This document shows, piece after piece, positions 28,157 through 38,170 of a stretch of DNA of 64,000 nt. The translations under genes and the position numbers were made by a program. Source of the DNA: CAVQEG01 sp963711465 (GTDB lineage: Bacteria; Bacteroidota; Ignavibacteria; OLB7). Below the pieces are notes generated by a model. It had not been told where the DNA came from. It did no database searches and worked only from the letters and a program-made list of their open reading frames with translations. The stretch covers positions 434,001 through 498,000 of the forward strand of contig CAVQEG010000001.1 of NCBI GenBank assembly GCA_963711465.1, written 5' to 3'. The number at the start of each line of letters is the position of its first letter. Position 1 is the first letter of the stretch.

Positions 28157-30241
28157 ATGGTCCGCGCACTCCTCGTCGTTCCGATTCTCCTGATTGCCCT
28201 GTCCGATCCCGCGAGCGCCCAGTCGCGCTGGTCGACGTGGGTCTTTGGCTATGAAGCCGAGGTCGTCTTCGACAGCGCCGGACCGCACTCGGTTCCCGCC
28301 GGGCGAACATGGACGACCGAGGGCGTCGCTTCGATCAGCGATCCAACGACGGGAGAACTGCTCTTCTACACCGACGGCGTGACGGTGTGGAACCGCCTGG
28401 ACCGTCCGATGCCGAACGGACTCGGCCTCGCCGGCCACGACAACGCCACGCAGTCAGCGCTGATCGTTCCGCTGCCGGGCGACGACGAACGCTACCTGAT
28501 CTTCACCGCCGACGCTGCGCCGTACCGAGACCCTCCGAATTCCGGCATCCACTATTCTCGCGTCGACATGGCGGCCGATGGCGGCCTCGGCGATGTGGTG
28601 GAGAAGAACGTCGAACTCATTCCTACGGCCGCCGAGAAGCTCATCGCGGTCCATACCTGTGCACCCGATGACGGCTACTGGGTAATCTGCCATGAACTCG
28701 AGACGGACGCCTTCGTGTCGGTCCGCGTCGATGCCGGTGGTGTCGGAATGCCCGTCCGCTCGCACGCCGGCGGGAGGTACACGGCGGACGTGGAGCAGAC
28801 CGACATCGGGGAACTCAAGGCCTCGGCGGACGGGTCGATGCTCGCCGCTGCACGCTGGTATCAGGGACGCGTGGAATTGTTCGATTTCGACCCCGCTGCC
28901 GGTTCGGTTTCCAATCCGCGCTTCATCGAAATGCCGGAGGAGTCGCGCCAGGTCTACGGGGTAAGCTTCTCGCCTGACGGCACGAAGCTCTATGCCTCGG
29001 TGGTCGGCGGTGCGCTGCATCCGAATCAGGAGGCAATTCTGCAGTACGACCTCACACCGCAGGACGTGGCGGCGATCATCGCATCGAAGTACCGCGTGAT
29101 CTCGCGCCAGGTTCCCGGCGTCAACGCCGACTACTGGGGCGCGCTGCAGCTCGGACCCGACGGCCGTATCTACTGCGCTCCCGACGGCAAGAAATGGCTG
29201 GACGTCGTTGCCAATCCGAACGCGGCGGGTCCTGCCTGCGACTTCCGCCAGCAGGTGCTGTTTCTCGACGGACGAACGCGATACGGCCTTCCGAACGTGG
29301 TGACGAACGAACTCTCCGCACCGAGCGTTCGCACGAGCGGCGATACGAATCTCTGCGCGGGTTCTTCGGTCGAGATCGCTGCAACCGGCGCAGCAACCTA
29401 TCGCTGGTTTCCGGCCGACGGACTTTCGTGTGCCGACTGTGCTGCACCGACGGCCTCGCCCGATGCGACGACGACGTACACCGTGGTCGGCAGTCGCGCC
29501 GACGGATGTTCGGCGACCGCGTCCGTGACGGTCGGCGTGCGCGAGGGCCCATCGGCGAGACTGCGAATCCACGGCGACCACCTGCTGGCACCTGCTGACA
29601 ATACCGTAGTTCCGATCGTTATTGAGGGTGAACTCCGGACTCGGGCTCTGGACTTCGAAATTCGATACGACACGACGTGTCTGCTCCTCGATCGCGTTCG
29701 GCGGGGCGCGGCGCTTGGAGGAAACTGGGCGTTGACGCAGATCGCAATCGAACGGGGGATGTACCGGGGGCGGCTCGAGTGCACCGATCCCGCGGCGGTG
29801 CTGCAGCGGTCGGTGCTGCTGCTGGACTTGCGGGGCTTCATTGGACGGGCGACGTCCGGGTACCTTACGGTGGAGGCAGCTTCAGATGCGGTGGAATGCG
29901 GCGAGCTGGCACCGACGAGCGCGCTGATGACCATCGGACCGCTGTGTGGGGTCGATCAGCGCTTGATGATTCGCGGTGGGGCACGCTACTCGCTTCAGCT
30001 GCATCCGGATCCGGTCGAAACACATTCGACGATCCGGTATTCGGTGGGACTCGATGGTCCGACGGTAGTCACGATATTCGACGCCGACGGCCGCGTCGTA
30101 GCCCGGCCGGTCGACCGGGAGGTTGCACCGGGAGAATACGAGGTGCCGTTGGATGCAGCCGAACTTGGTTCCGGCGTCTACACCTGTCGGCTCCAGCAGG
30201 GTTCGGCCGTCCGTGAAATCCGCTTCGTGGTAATTCGATAA
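28157..30241 (+). CDS. Secreted beta-propeller-like protein with T9SS-type sorting domain
   Basis: The ATG at 28157 gives a signal peptide (MVRALLVVPILLIALSDPAS, then AQ); a TTG at 28100 would add 19 residues in front. The 694-residue protein has an N-terminal ~370 residues with propeller-like blades (GELLFYTDGVTVWNR, ADGSMLAAARWYQGRVELFD, FSPDGTKLYASVVGG, LGPDGRIYCAPDG) as in WD40-like surface proteins of Bacteroidota. One Ig-like repeat with a CxxC pair (GLSCADCAAPTASPDATTTY) follows, then a cohesin-like segment and the same C-terminal sorting domain as its neighbours (IRYSVGLDGPTVVTIFD, SGVYTCRLQQG). It lies between two lectin-repeat paralogues, all on the plus strand. Function beyond surface export is unknown. 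Confidence 0.85.
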   Translation: MVRALLVVPILLIALSDPASAQSRWSTWVFGYEAEVVFDSAGPHSVPAGRTWTTEGVASISDPTTGELLFYTDGVTVWNRLDRPMPNGLGLAGHDNATQSALIVPLPGDDERYLIFTADAAPYRDPPNSGIHYSRVDMAADGGLGDVVEKNVELIPTAAEKLIAVHTCAPDDGYWVICHELETDAFVSVRVDAGGVGMPVRSHAGGRYTADVEQTDIGELKASADGSMLAAARWYQGRVELFDFDPAAGSVSNPRFIEMPEESRQVYGVSFSPDGTKLYASVVGGALHPNQEAILQYDLTPQDVAAIIASKYRVISRQVPGVNADYWGALQLGPDGRIYCAPDGKKWLDVVANPNAAGPACDFRQQVLFLDGRTRYGLPNVVTNELSAPSVRTSGDTNLCAGSSVEIAATGAATYRWFPADGLSCADCAAPTASPDATTTYTVVGSRADGCSATASVTVGVREGPSARLRIHGDHLLAPADNTVVPIVIEGELRTRALDFEIRYDTTCLLLDRVRRGAALGGNWALTQIAIERGMYRGRLECTDPAAVLQRSVLLLDLRGFIGRATSGYLTVEAASDAVECGELAPTSALMTIGPLCGVDQRLMIRGGARYSLQLHPDPVETHSTIRYSVGLDGPTVVTIFDADGRVVARPVDREVAPGEYEVPLDAAELGSGVYTCRLQQGSAVREIRFVVIR

Positions 30242-30296
30242 TTCGTCCAGCAGCACCGGTACCATTTCACCAGAATCGTTCGGTTCAATTCGCTCG

Positions 30297-33275
30297 ATGC
30301 TTCGACAGTTCCTGTTTGCATTCATATTCTCAATTGTATGGGTGATTCCGGTCATTGCGCAGGTGCGCATTGCCGGATTTCCCGTGCCGGATTCTACGCT
30401 GCGCGCCGGTACTCCGATTCCTCCGTACGTGCGGAACAACGCGCTGCAGCTGACCGACACGCTCCCGAATTCCACCGCCAGCGCCTGGTACCTTTCAAAG
30501 CTTCCGGTCTCCAACGGATTCTCGACGCGATTTCGGTTCCGAATGCACGCGCCTGGTGGACAGCTCGATCCGCTCGGCGACCGGGGCGGCGATGGGTTCG
30601 CGTTCGTGCTCTACTGGGGCGATCCGTATGCGAGCGGCGGAAGCGGGGGCTTCATGAACTTCTATCACCTCAGCAATCGGATTGCGATCGAATTCGACAC
30701 GTACTTCAATCCGGATCCGTTGCTGGAGGATCCGAACGGAAATCATCTCTCCGTCTATACGAACACCGCACCGGGTCCTGTCGCCACCTCTACCGCCGTA
30801 CCCGATCTCAATGACGGCGCGATTCATACGGCGTGGATTCGCTGTGACGATCAGGTGCTGGAGGTCTACATCGACGACTGCGTGACGCCTGTGCTGTCCA
30901 CGGCATTGAATATTCCCTCGTCGATGAAGCTCGACCATGGAAGGGCATTCGTGGGCTTCACCGCGGCGACGAGTTCGGCGTGGCAGTACCATGAGATTCT
31001 CGACTGGTCGTTCAACGGGTATGGATTTGAACCGGACGATCACGTCTATTTGTGCGACGGCGGCAGCACGACCCTGAGCGCGCCTGCGGGGCTGGCGTCG
31101 TACCGATGGAATACCGGCGCGACCACGAGGTCGATCACGGTTTCACAGCCGGGCACCTATACGGTGACGGTTACGGACACGCTCGGCTGCCGCTCGCAGG
31201 CGATGACGTGGTCGGCCGTGGTGGAGTCGCATCCGGCGCCGCATCCTGATCTCGGAGCGGATACGATTCGAATCTGCGAGGGACAAACCGCCACGATCGC
31301 GGCCGAGGGGCCGTTTCGTGAATTCCACTGGTCCAACGGTGAGAGCACGCCGTCGATCAGCGCCGTGCAGGCCGGACGGTACTGGGTAGAGGTCGTCGAT
31401 ACGGCAGGATGCGCCGGACGTTCGGATACCGTCACGGTGCTGGTAGCACCAGATCCGCAACCCGTCATTCGGGCACTGGGGCCGACGACGACGTGCGGCG
31501 ACAGCGTGGAATTGGTGACGCAATTGCCGCACGACGGTTACCGATGGAGCACCGGAGATACCACTCGGCGGATCGTCGTGCGACAGAGCGCGACCGTGCG
31601 GGTGACCGTCACCAACGGCTCCGGCTGCGAGGCGACATCGGATCCGATCGTCGTTGCAATCGCGGCCTCACCTGAACCGCACATACTTCCGGAACAGCCG
31701 GGCGCGATCTGCCGCGGCGAACGGATCGAATTGACCGTCAGCGGCACCTTCAGTCAATACCACTGGAATACGGGCGACACCTCGCGATCGATCACGGTCT
31801 CGGACCCGGGTGAATACTGGGTTGACGCAGTAAACGAGGCGGGTTGCATGGGCCGCTCCGATTCCGTGCGCGTCGAAGTCGCCGATACACTGCGGCCGAC
31901 GGTCGTTGCCGACGGGCCGTTGGTGCTCTGTGATGGCGGGTCGGTCGTGCTCGCGGTCGGTCGACCATACGAGACCTACCGCTGGTCCACGGGTGAGTCG
32001 ACACCGTCGATCACCGTCAGCGAACCCGGGACATACAGCGTGGCGGTCACGAGCGAATCCGGTTGTTCGGGAACATCGGATGCGATCGTCGTTGCGGCAG
32101 GACAGGGGCCCGAGATGCGAATTCAGGCGCTGGGGCCTGCGCTGATCTGTCGCGGTCAATCGGTTGGATTACGGGCCGAGGGCGATGCGGTCGCGTGGCG
32201 ATGGTCGACGGGTGAAACGACCCGGGAAATCACAGCCGATACACCGGGCGTGTACCGCGTGGTTGGATGGAGCCAGGACGGTTGCCAGAGCGAGGATACA
32301 CTCAGAGTGCTCGACGGCGGCGTGCTTCCTGTCGATGCGGGAGAGAACGTCGAGATCTGTCGAGGCGACACGGTTCGGCTCCACGCGCTGGGCGGAACGG
32401 TGTTTCGGTGGACGCCGTCGGCGGGATTGAGCTGTATCGACTGCGATCGACCGTACGCATCGCCGCGTGTCACGACGACGTACCGCGTTGAGATCGCGGA
32501 CCCCTCGGGGTGTTCGGGCATCGATTCGGTCGTGGTATACGTCGACACGACGGTGCGCCGGGCGCGAACGCGGGTGGGCGATTCACTGGCGGTGCGGCCC
32601 GGGCATGTGATCGAGGTACCGATATCGATCATCGATTCATTGACCGATGCCGACGTCGGCGAAGTGACCGTCGAAATTCGCTACGACTCGACGCAGTTGA
32701 AACTCGATGATCCGACTGGTGACTGGATGATTGCTGACGGAATATTCGCGGGCTGGACGATGGGGGAAATCAGGAATGATCCGGGTGAATTCATTGTGCG
32801 ATTGATTGCGCCACCCGGAGGTTCCCTACGCGACACGGGCGTCGGGTTACGGCCAAGGTTTCTGGCATTCCTGGGCGCGCACGACTCGGCCGACTTCGAC
32901 ATTCGATTCGAGTTGCCGGGGGAGGGTTGTGCAGCCCTCGACGCGGTAGCGGGAACGATTCATCTCGACTCGATCTGTGGCCTGAGCACGCGCTTGATCG
33001 ACGTATCGCCGACATCGTATTCGCTTCGACAGAACGCGCCGAATCCATTTTCCGACCGGACCCTGATCAACTTCTCCCTCGGCCTCGACGGTCCGACGCG
33101 GCTGAGTCTGTACGACGCGTCGGGGTGCGAGGTCGCGCGTCTGATCGACGAGCGGCTGGCGGCGGGTCGCTATGCGGTCACCGTCGAGAGCGCCGGCCTG
33201 TCGTCCGGCGTCTACACGTGTCGCCTGGAGCAGGGGAGGGTGGTGCGGGAAATCCGAATGGTGGTGGCGCGGTAG
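30297..33275 (+). CDS. Large secreted protein: L-type lectin-like domain, seven Ig-like repeats, T9SS-type sorting domain
   Basis: A 992-residue paralogue of the 25029 product with the same architecture. It has a signal peptide (MLRQFLFAFIFSIVWVIPVI, then AQ), an L-type lectin-like domain to about residue 240 (GGDGFAFVLYWGD, IAIEFDTYFNPD, FVGFTAATSSAWQYHEILDW), seven Cys-bracketed Ig-like repeats with YRWSTGxST...GTYSVAVTSESGC patterns, a cohesin-like stretch (about 750-900) and the terminal sorting domain (QNAPNPFSDRTLINFSL, SGVYTCRLEQG). The two paralogues differ throughout, so the duplication is old. The repeats suggest an adhesin or polysaccharide-binding surface protein. The non-coding repeat block starts right after its stop. 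Confidence 0.88.
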   Translation: MLRQFLFAFIFSIVWVIPVIAQVRIAGFPVPDSTLRAGTPIPPYVRNNALQLTDTLPNSTASAWYLSKLPVSNGFSTRFRFRMHAPGGQLDPLGDRGGDGFAFVLYWGDPYASGGSGGFMNFYHLSNRIAIEFDTYFNPDPLLEDPNGNHLSVYTNTAPGPVATSTAVPDLNDGAIHTAWIRCDDQVLEVYIDDCVTPVLSTALNIPSSMKLDHGRAFVGFTAATSSAWQYHEILDWSFNGYGFEPDDHVYLCDGGSTTLSAPAGLASYRWNTGATTRSITVSQPGTYTVTVTDTLGCRSQAMTWSAVVESHPAPHPDLGADTIRICEGQTATIAAEGPFREFHWSNGESTPSISAVQAGRYWVEVVDTAGCAGRSDTVTVLVAPDPQPVIRALGPTTTCGDSVELVTQLPHDGYRWSTGDTTRRIVVRQSATVRVTVTNGSGCEATSDPIVVAIAASPEPHILPEQPGAICRGERIELTVSGTFSQYHWNTGDTSRSITVSDPGEYWVDAVNEAGCMGRSDSVRVEVADTLRPTVVADGPLVLCDGGSVVLAVGRPYETYRWSTGESTPSITVSEPGTYSVAVTSESGCSGTSDAIVVAAGQGPEMRIQALGPALICRGQSVGLRAEGDAVAWRWSTGETTREITADTPGVYRVVGWSQDGCQSEDTLRVLDGGVLPVDAGENVEICRGDTVRLHALGGTVFRWTPSAGLSCIDCDRPYASPRVTTTYRVEIADPSGCSGIDSVVVYVDTTVRRARTRVGDSLAVRPGHVIEVPISIIDSLTDADVGEVTVEIRYDSTQLKLDDPTGDWMIADGIFAGWTMGEIRNDPGEFIVRLIAPPGGSLRDTGVGLRPRFLAFLGAHDSADFDIRFELPGEGCAALDAVAGTIHLDSICGLSTRLIDVSPTSYSLRQNAPNPFSDRTLINFSLGLDGPTRLSLYDASGCEVARLIDERLAAGRYAVTVESAGLSSGVYTCRLEQGRVVREIRMVVAR

Positions 33276-33364
33276 AGGGTGTGCGGGGTTGTGGGGCGAG
33301 ACTCGAGCGTTGCCGGGGGGATGCGGAAATGGGCGCGATGGTCGGGGATGGTCCTCGGATGTGG

Positions 33365-33393
33365 CATCGAATACCCACGGCGATGGGGTGGGC
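33365..33393 (-). repeat. REP-like element, partial copy, reverse orientation
   Basis: CATCGAATACCCACGGCGAT followed by GGGGTGGGC: the 3' half of the palindromic element described at 33874, in reverse and with a damaged stem. Confidence 0.7.
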
Positions 33394-33407
33394 AATCGGG
33401 GGTATGG

Positions 33408-33465
33408 CATCGAATACCCACGGCGATGCCGTGGGCTAAGGGAGGGCGGCCCTCCGGGCCTTCGT
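33408..33465 (-). repeat. REP-like element, complete copy, reverse orientation
   Basis: Reverse copy with both hairpins: CCCACGGC-GAT-GCCGTGGG and GGCCC-TCC-GGGCC, joined by TAAGGGAGGGC. It faces the five forward copies downstream. Confidence 0.85.
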
Positions 33466-33694
33466 ATTGAGGCGCGCCGCGCCGGCCGAGGTGTTGGGCG
33501 ATCGCGGCAATGAGTGTTCGATACTCACTCCGAGTGGAGCGGCCATCGGGAGTCGCGCCGGAGTCGCTCGTGGCGCCCGAGTCGCGAGTAGCGAGAGCAT
33601 CGGGAGTACGGCAGGAGTCGCCACTAGCGCGAGCATCGAGAGCAGCGCCCGAGCCCGCAACCGAGAGCCACAATTGCATAGGCCATCCACGCCG

Positions 33695-33754
33695 ACACCA
33701 AGGCCCGGAGGGCCGCTCTCCCTTAGCCCACGGCATCGCCATGGGTATTCGATG
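33695..33754 (+). repeat. REP-like element, forward copy 1
   Basis: Same 60-bp element as the copy at 33874, with one base change in the second stem (GCCATGGG for GCCGTGGG). Confidence 0.85.
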
Positions 33755-33873
33755 TTCCCAATCCGAGTGGCGCGGCCGTCGGGAGTAGCGCTGGAGTCGC
33801 CACTAGCGCGAGCATCGAGAGCAGCACCCGAGCCCGCAACCGAGAGCCACAATTGCACACGCCATCCACGCCG

Positions 33874-33933
33874 ACACCAAGGCCCGGAGGGCCGCTCTCC
33901 CTTAGCCCACGGCATCGCCGTGGGTATTCGATG
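33874..33933 (+). repeat. REP-like element, forward copy 2
   Basis: A 60-bp element starting ACACCAAGGCCCGGAGGGCC and ending GTATTCGATG. It contains two hairpins: GGCCC-GGA-GGGCC and CCCACGGC-ATC-GCCGTGGG, joined by GCTCTCCCTTAG. Paired small palindromes of this kind are typical of REP sequences moved by RAYT (TnpA-REP) transposases; no such gene lies in the window. Confidence 0.88.
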
Positions 33934-34052
33934 TTCCCAACCCGAGTGGCGCGGCCGTCGGGAGTAGCGCTGGAGTCGCCACTAGCGCGAGCATCGAGAG
34001 CAGCGCCCGAGCCCGCAACCGAGAGCCACAATTGCACAGGCCATCCACGCCG

Positions 34053-34112
34053 ACACCAAGGCCCGGAGGGCCGCTCTCCCTTAGCCCACGGCATCGCCGT
34101 GGGTATTCGATG
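34053..34112 (+). repeat. REP-like element, forward copy 3
   Basis: Identical in both stems to the copy at 33874, exactly 179 bp downstream of it. Confidence 0.88.
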
Positions 34113-34240
34113 TTCCCAACCCGAGTGGCGCGGCCGTCGGGAGTAGCGCCGGAGTCGCCACTAGCGCGAGCATCGAGAGCAGCGCCCGAGCCCGCAACCG
34201 AGAGCCACAATTGCACACGCCATCCACGCCATCCACGCCG

Positions 34241-34300
34241 ACACCAAGGCCCGGAGGGCCGCTCTCCCTTAGCCCACGGCATCGCCGTGGGTATTCGATG
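34241..34300 (+). repeat. REP-like element, forward copy 4
   Basis: Same element, 188 bp after copy 3; it is followed by GCTCACCCCCAATC instead of the array unit. Confidence 0.88.
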
Positions 34301-34341
34301 CTCACCCCCAATCGGCCCACCGACACCATCGTACACCTCCC

Positions 34342-34401
34342 ACACCAAGGCCCGGAGGGCCGCTCTCCCTTAGCCCACGGCATCGCCGTGGGTATTCGAT
34401 G
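34342..34401 (+). repeat. REP-like element, forward copy 5
   Basis: Fifth forward copy, outside the tandem array and separated from copy 4 by only 41 bases. The next ~250 bases hold degenerate CGAG/GAGC-rich sequence and no gene. Confidence 0.88.
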
Positions 34402-34668
34402 CTCACCCCCAATCCGAGCATCGCCCGAGTCGCTCGTGGCGTCCGAGTTACGAGTGGCGCTCGAGTCCGGAATATCGCTCGAACCGCGAGCTTCGAGCGC
34501 CACCGCGAGCTTCGAGCGCCGCGTGTATCAACGTCGGGTATTGCGTGCATCGCCCTTGCCCCCGATTCGCGTCCGCCCGCGCCACCATGCTCGCGGTCAG
34601 CGTCCGCTGACGACGACCGTCCGCTGACTCGGACGGCGCCTCGCCTGTATGGCGCAGCCCCGCATGTC

Positions 34669-36006
34669 CTACGGACACCCCTCCTGGCTGGCCGTGTGGT
34701 TGTCCTCCCAGAAGACATGCTTGTCCTTCAGATTCTGCGGGCCGAGGAACGTCAGGTCGTACTTCGCCTCCGCCGTCATTTTCACATACGCCTTCTTGCA
34801 GGTCGGACTGAACGAGAGCTGCGATCCGACGGTGAACCCGGGATAGATCGCCGCCACTTCGAATCCCGCAATGTTCAGCGAAACCCGCGGTACCGCGATG
34901 CCGAGCTGCGCGTCGACCGGATTGAACACGCTCGCCGCGTCAGCACTCTTCGGCGTCATCGAAGTGTCGCCAACCGTCGCTCGCGTCGAAATCGTCGTCC
35001 CGTTGTATTCGAGTCCCGACGAGCCGTTGTAGTGAAACTGCGAGCTGACCGTTGCCGAGGCCTCCGCAGTCACCACCATCTTCGCTACCATCTGAACCCC
35101 GATGTCGATCGTTACCGGTATCGGAATCGGAATCAACCCGCCCGGCGTCGGGATCGCCTCGACCGGTATGCTGATCGCCGCGTTCGGAAACGTCAGACTG
35201 ATGTCGTCAAGCCCGCTCCCCGCCGCAGCAAGACTTACCGTGATGTCGCAGTCGACTCCTGAATTCGAGTTGCTGAACGACTGCAGCTTCCGCTCCGCAA
35301 TCGTCATCTCGTTGGTCTGCTTCGGTACGTTGAACGTGCCCTGCCCGGTGAATGCCACCGACGCCTTTCCATTGACCTTTTTCGATGCAACGAACTTCAC
35401 GGTGATCTTGTCGACGTGCCCGTTGCTGTTGCCCGCCGCGTCGAATTCCATCTCGTAGGTATAGTCCCCGACGGTGATGTCGCGCTTGATGGGGAAGGAA
35501 ATCGGATTGTCAGCCGTGTAGCTCGTCGATGCGATCGTCGCGCCCTTGCGATCCTTCCAGCGTACCGTTCTCGCGCTGGTGATCTCGGGCGTGAAGTCCC
35601 ACGCGATCGTTCCGTTGCTGATCAAATCGGTCAGCTTCGCGTCCTCGGTCGTGAGCGTCAGATGGCCCCCGTCGTCAGTGACTCCCGTGACCTTGCGCAG
35701 CAGCTTGTTGGCTACCAGCAGCACCGTGCCCTCGCTGATCGACGCGCCGCTGTCGTCGAGCTGCGACTCGTCGAGAACGACGGCTCCGGTTGCCGTGTCG
35801 AATGACACCAGCGACGCCGCCTGGGCGCCGTCGAGCACCACCGCGTCGTCGGTATACTCGACGTCGTACTGCGGTTCGGGCTGGTCGAACCCGAGATCGT
35901 CGGAATTGTCAGGGCCGGTGGCTGAATCGCTTCCGCAACCGGAAGCAAGCGTGAGAAGAATGAGAGACAGAACGAGCGTGGTACGTGCGGTAATTCGTTG
36001 AATCAT
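34669..36006 (-). CDS. Lipoprotein of unknown function (445 residues)
   Basis: The N terminus MIQRITARTTLVLSLILLTL is followed by ASGCGSDSATGP, a clear lipobox (LASGC) with the lipidated Cys near residue 24. The mature chain starts with a flexible Asp/Ser-rich linker, then appears to be mainly beta strand with many Thr, Val and Asp residues (VTGVTDDGGHLTLTTEDAKL, ISIPVEAIPTPGGLIPIPIP). No catalytic motif or known family is recognised. Two Cys at the C terminus (SPTCKK and the penultimate EGCP) could form a disulfide. It is divergent from the acetyltransferase gene at 36133 and flanked downstream by the repeat block. An envelope-located role is all that can be inferred. Confidence 0.8.
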   Translation of the reverse strand: MIQRITARTTLVLSLILLTLASGCGSDSATGPDNSDDLGFDQPEPQYDVEYTDDAVVLDGAQAASLVSFDTATGAVVLDESQLDDSGASISEGTVLLVANKLLRKVTGVTDDGGHLTLTTEDAKLTDLISNGTIAWDFTPEITSARTVRWKDRKGATIASTSYTADNPISFPIKRDITVGDYTYEMEFDAAGNSNGHVDKITVKFVASKKVNGKASVAFTGQGTFNVPKQTNEMTIAERKLQSFSNSNSGVDCDITVSLAAAGSGLDDISLTFPNAAISIPVEAIPTPGGLIPIPIPVTIDIGVQMVAKMVVTAEASATVSSQFHYNGSSGLEYNGTTISTRATVGDTSMTPKSADAASVFNPVDAQLGIAVPRVSLNIAGFEVAAIYPGFTVGSQLSFSPTCKKAYVKMTAEAKYDLTFLGPQNLKDKHVFWEDNHTASQEGCP

Positions 36007-36132
36007 GATCCCCTTGTGGTTGTTGAATGCGGCCGGTGTGAAGGAAGATAGTGATCACAGAGAGGACCCCATGGGAGTCGCCTTGCTCGATGCAGCGGTA
36101 TCTTCGCAGCCACTTCACGAATTCCCGACTCC

Positions 36133-36822
36133 ATGGACATCATCATCCTCGGTACCGGCGGCAACTGCATCGACATTCTGGACACGCTGCTGGACATCAA
36201 CGATGCTCACGGGTCCGTGCGCTTTCGTCCGATCGGCTTCCTCGACGATCGGCGCGAGCTCCGGGGCCACCTCATCCACGGCGTCGAAGTCCTCGGCGGA
36301 CTCGAACGCGCCACGGAATTTGACGCCAATTGCAGGTTCATCAACGGCATCGGCAGCCCTGCGAACTTCACGCGTCGAGAGGAGATCCGCGCTCGAACGG
36401 GGATCGGACTCGACCGGTTTGAAACCATCGTGCATCCGTCCGCTTCGGTCTCCCGCATGGCACACCTCGGACGCGGCGTGGTGGTCTTCCAGAACGTGAC
36501 GATCACCTCCAACGTGCGCCTCGGTGATGGCGTTGTCGTGCTGCCGAACACAGTTGTAAGCCATGACGACGTCATCGGAGATCACACGCTGATCGCCGGC
36601 GGCGTCTGCATCAGCGGCGGCGTGAGCGTCGGAACGCACTGCTACATCGGAACGAACGCTGCGATCAGGGGCGGCGTCGGGATCGGCGAGAGGGTGATGG
36701 TGGGAATGGGAAGCGTGGTGCTCAACGATGTCGAGTCCGGCAGTGTCGTCGTCGGCAATCCCGCGCGAGTGCTGTCACAACGGGGGAACGTCGACCGAGG
36801 AAACGAGTCCGACAGGGAATGA
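36133..36822 (+). CDS. NeuD/PglD-like sugar O- or N-acetyltransferase
   Basis: A 229-residue member of the sialic-acid O-acetyltransferase NeuD family. The N-terminal half is a small Rossmann-like domain (MDIIILGTGGNCIDILD, FLDDRRELRG), and the C-terminal half is a left-handed beta helix with hexapeptide repeats (IVHPSASVSRMAHLGRGVVV, LIAGGVCISGGVSVGTHCYI, GGVGIGERVMVGMGSVVLND). The catalytic His expected in the family is likely that in VVSHDDVIGD. Such enzymes acetylate nucleotide sugars from acetyl-CoA. It may serve the polysaccharide locus 4 kb downstream but is not cotranscribed with it. The start at the ATG at 36133 is the first of the frame. Confidence 0.87.
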   Translation: MDIIILGTGGNCIDILDTLLDINDAHGSVRFRPIGFLDDRRELRGHLIHGVEVLGGLERATEFDANCRFINGIGSPANFTRREEIRARTGIGLDRFETIVHPSASVSRMAHLGRGVVVFQNVTITSNVRLGDGVVVLPNTVVSHDDVIGDHTLIAGGVCISGGVSVGTHCYIGTNAAIRGGVGIGERVMVGMGSVVLNDVESGSVVVGNPARVLSQRGNVDRGNESDRE

Positions 36823-36824
36823 AA

Positions 36825-36876
36825 CCACAGAGGGCGCGGGGGCGACGTATCCGCCGCACCTTCGCGCCCTCTGTGG
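36825..36876. terminator. Hairpin between convergent neuD-like gene and clpX
   Basis: Perfect 14-bp arms CCACAGAGGGCGCG (36825-36838) and its complement (36863-36876) with a 24-base loop. It lies between two convergent genes and probably terminates both, although T tracts are poor. Confidence 0.6.
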
Positions 36877-36893
36877 AAAATCTCCCTGATCGA

Positions 36894-38159
<1,266 letters not shown>

Positions 38160-38170
38160 TGGGCTCCGTC

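Larger units (their letters stand above)
33517..34300. repeat. Tandem array of ~179-bp units, each ending in a REP-like element
   Basis: Three near-identical units (33755-33933 and 33934-34112, 179 bp each; 34113-34300, 188 bp because CATCCACGC is doubled) follow a longer, diverged first unit from about 33517. Each has a GAGTCGC/GAGTAGC-rich part (GTCGGGAGTAGCGCTGGAGT, CACTAGCGCGAGCATCGAGA), the block CCGAGAGCCACAATTGCAC, and the REP-like palindrome. The length is not a multiple of three, so the open frames on both strands here are unlikely to be genes. This fills most of the 1.4 kb gap at 33276-34668. Confidence 0.9.

Noticed and set aside
33517..34720. Several open frames on both strands in the repeat block
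   Set aside because: The repeat period (179/188) shifts frame at each unit, the frames stop and restart, and their products are Arg/Gly/Ser-rich without families.
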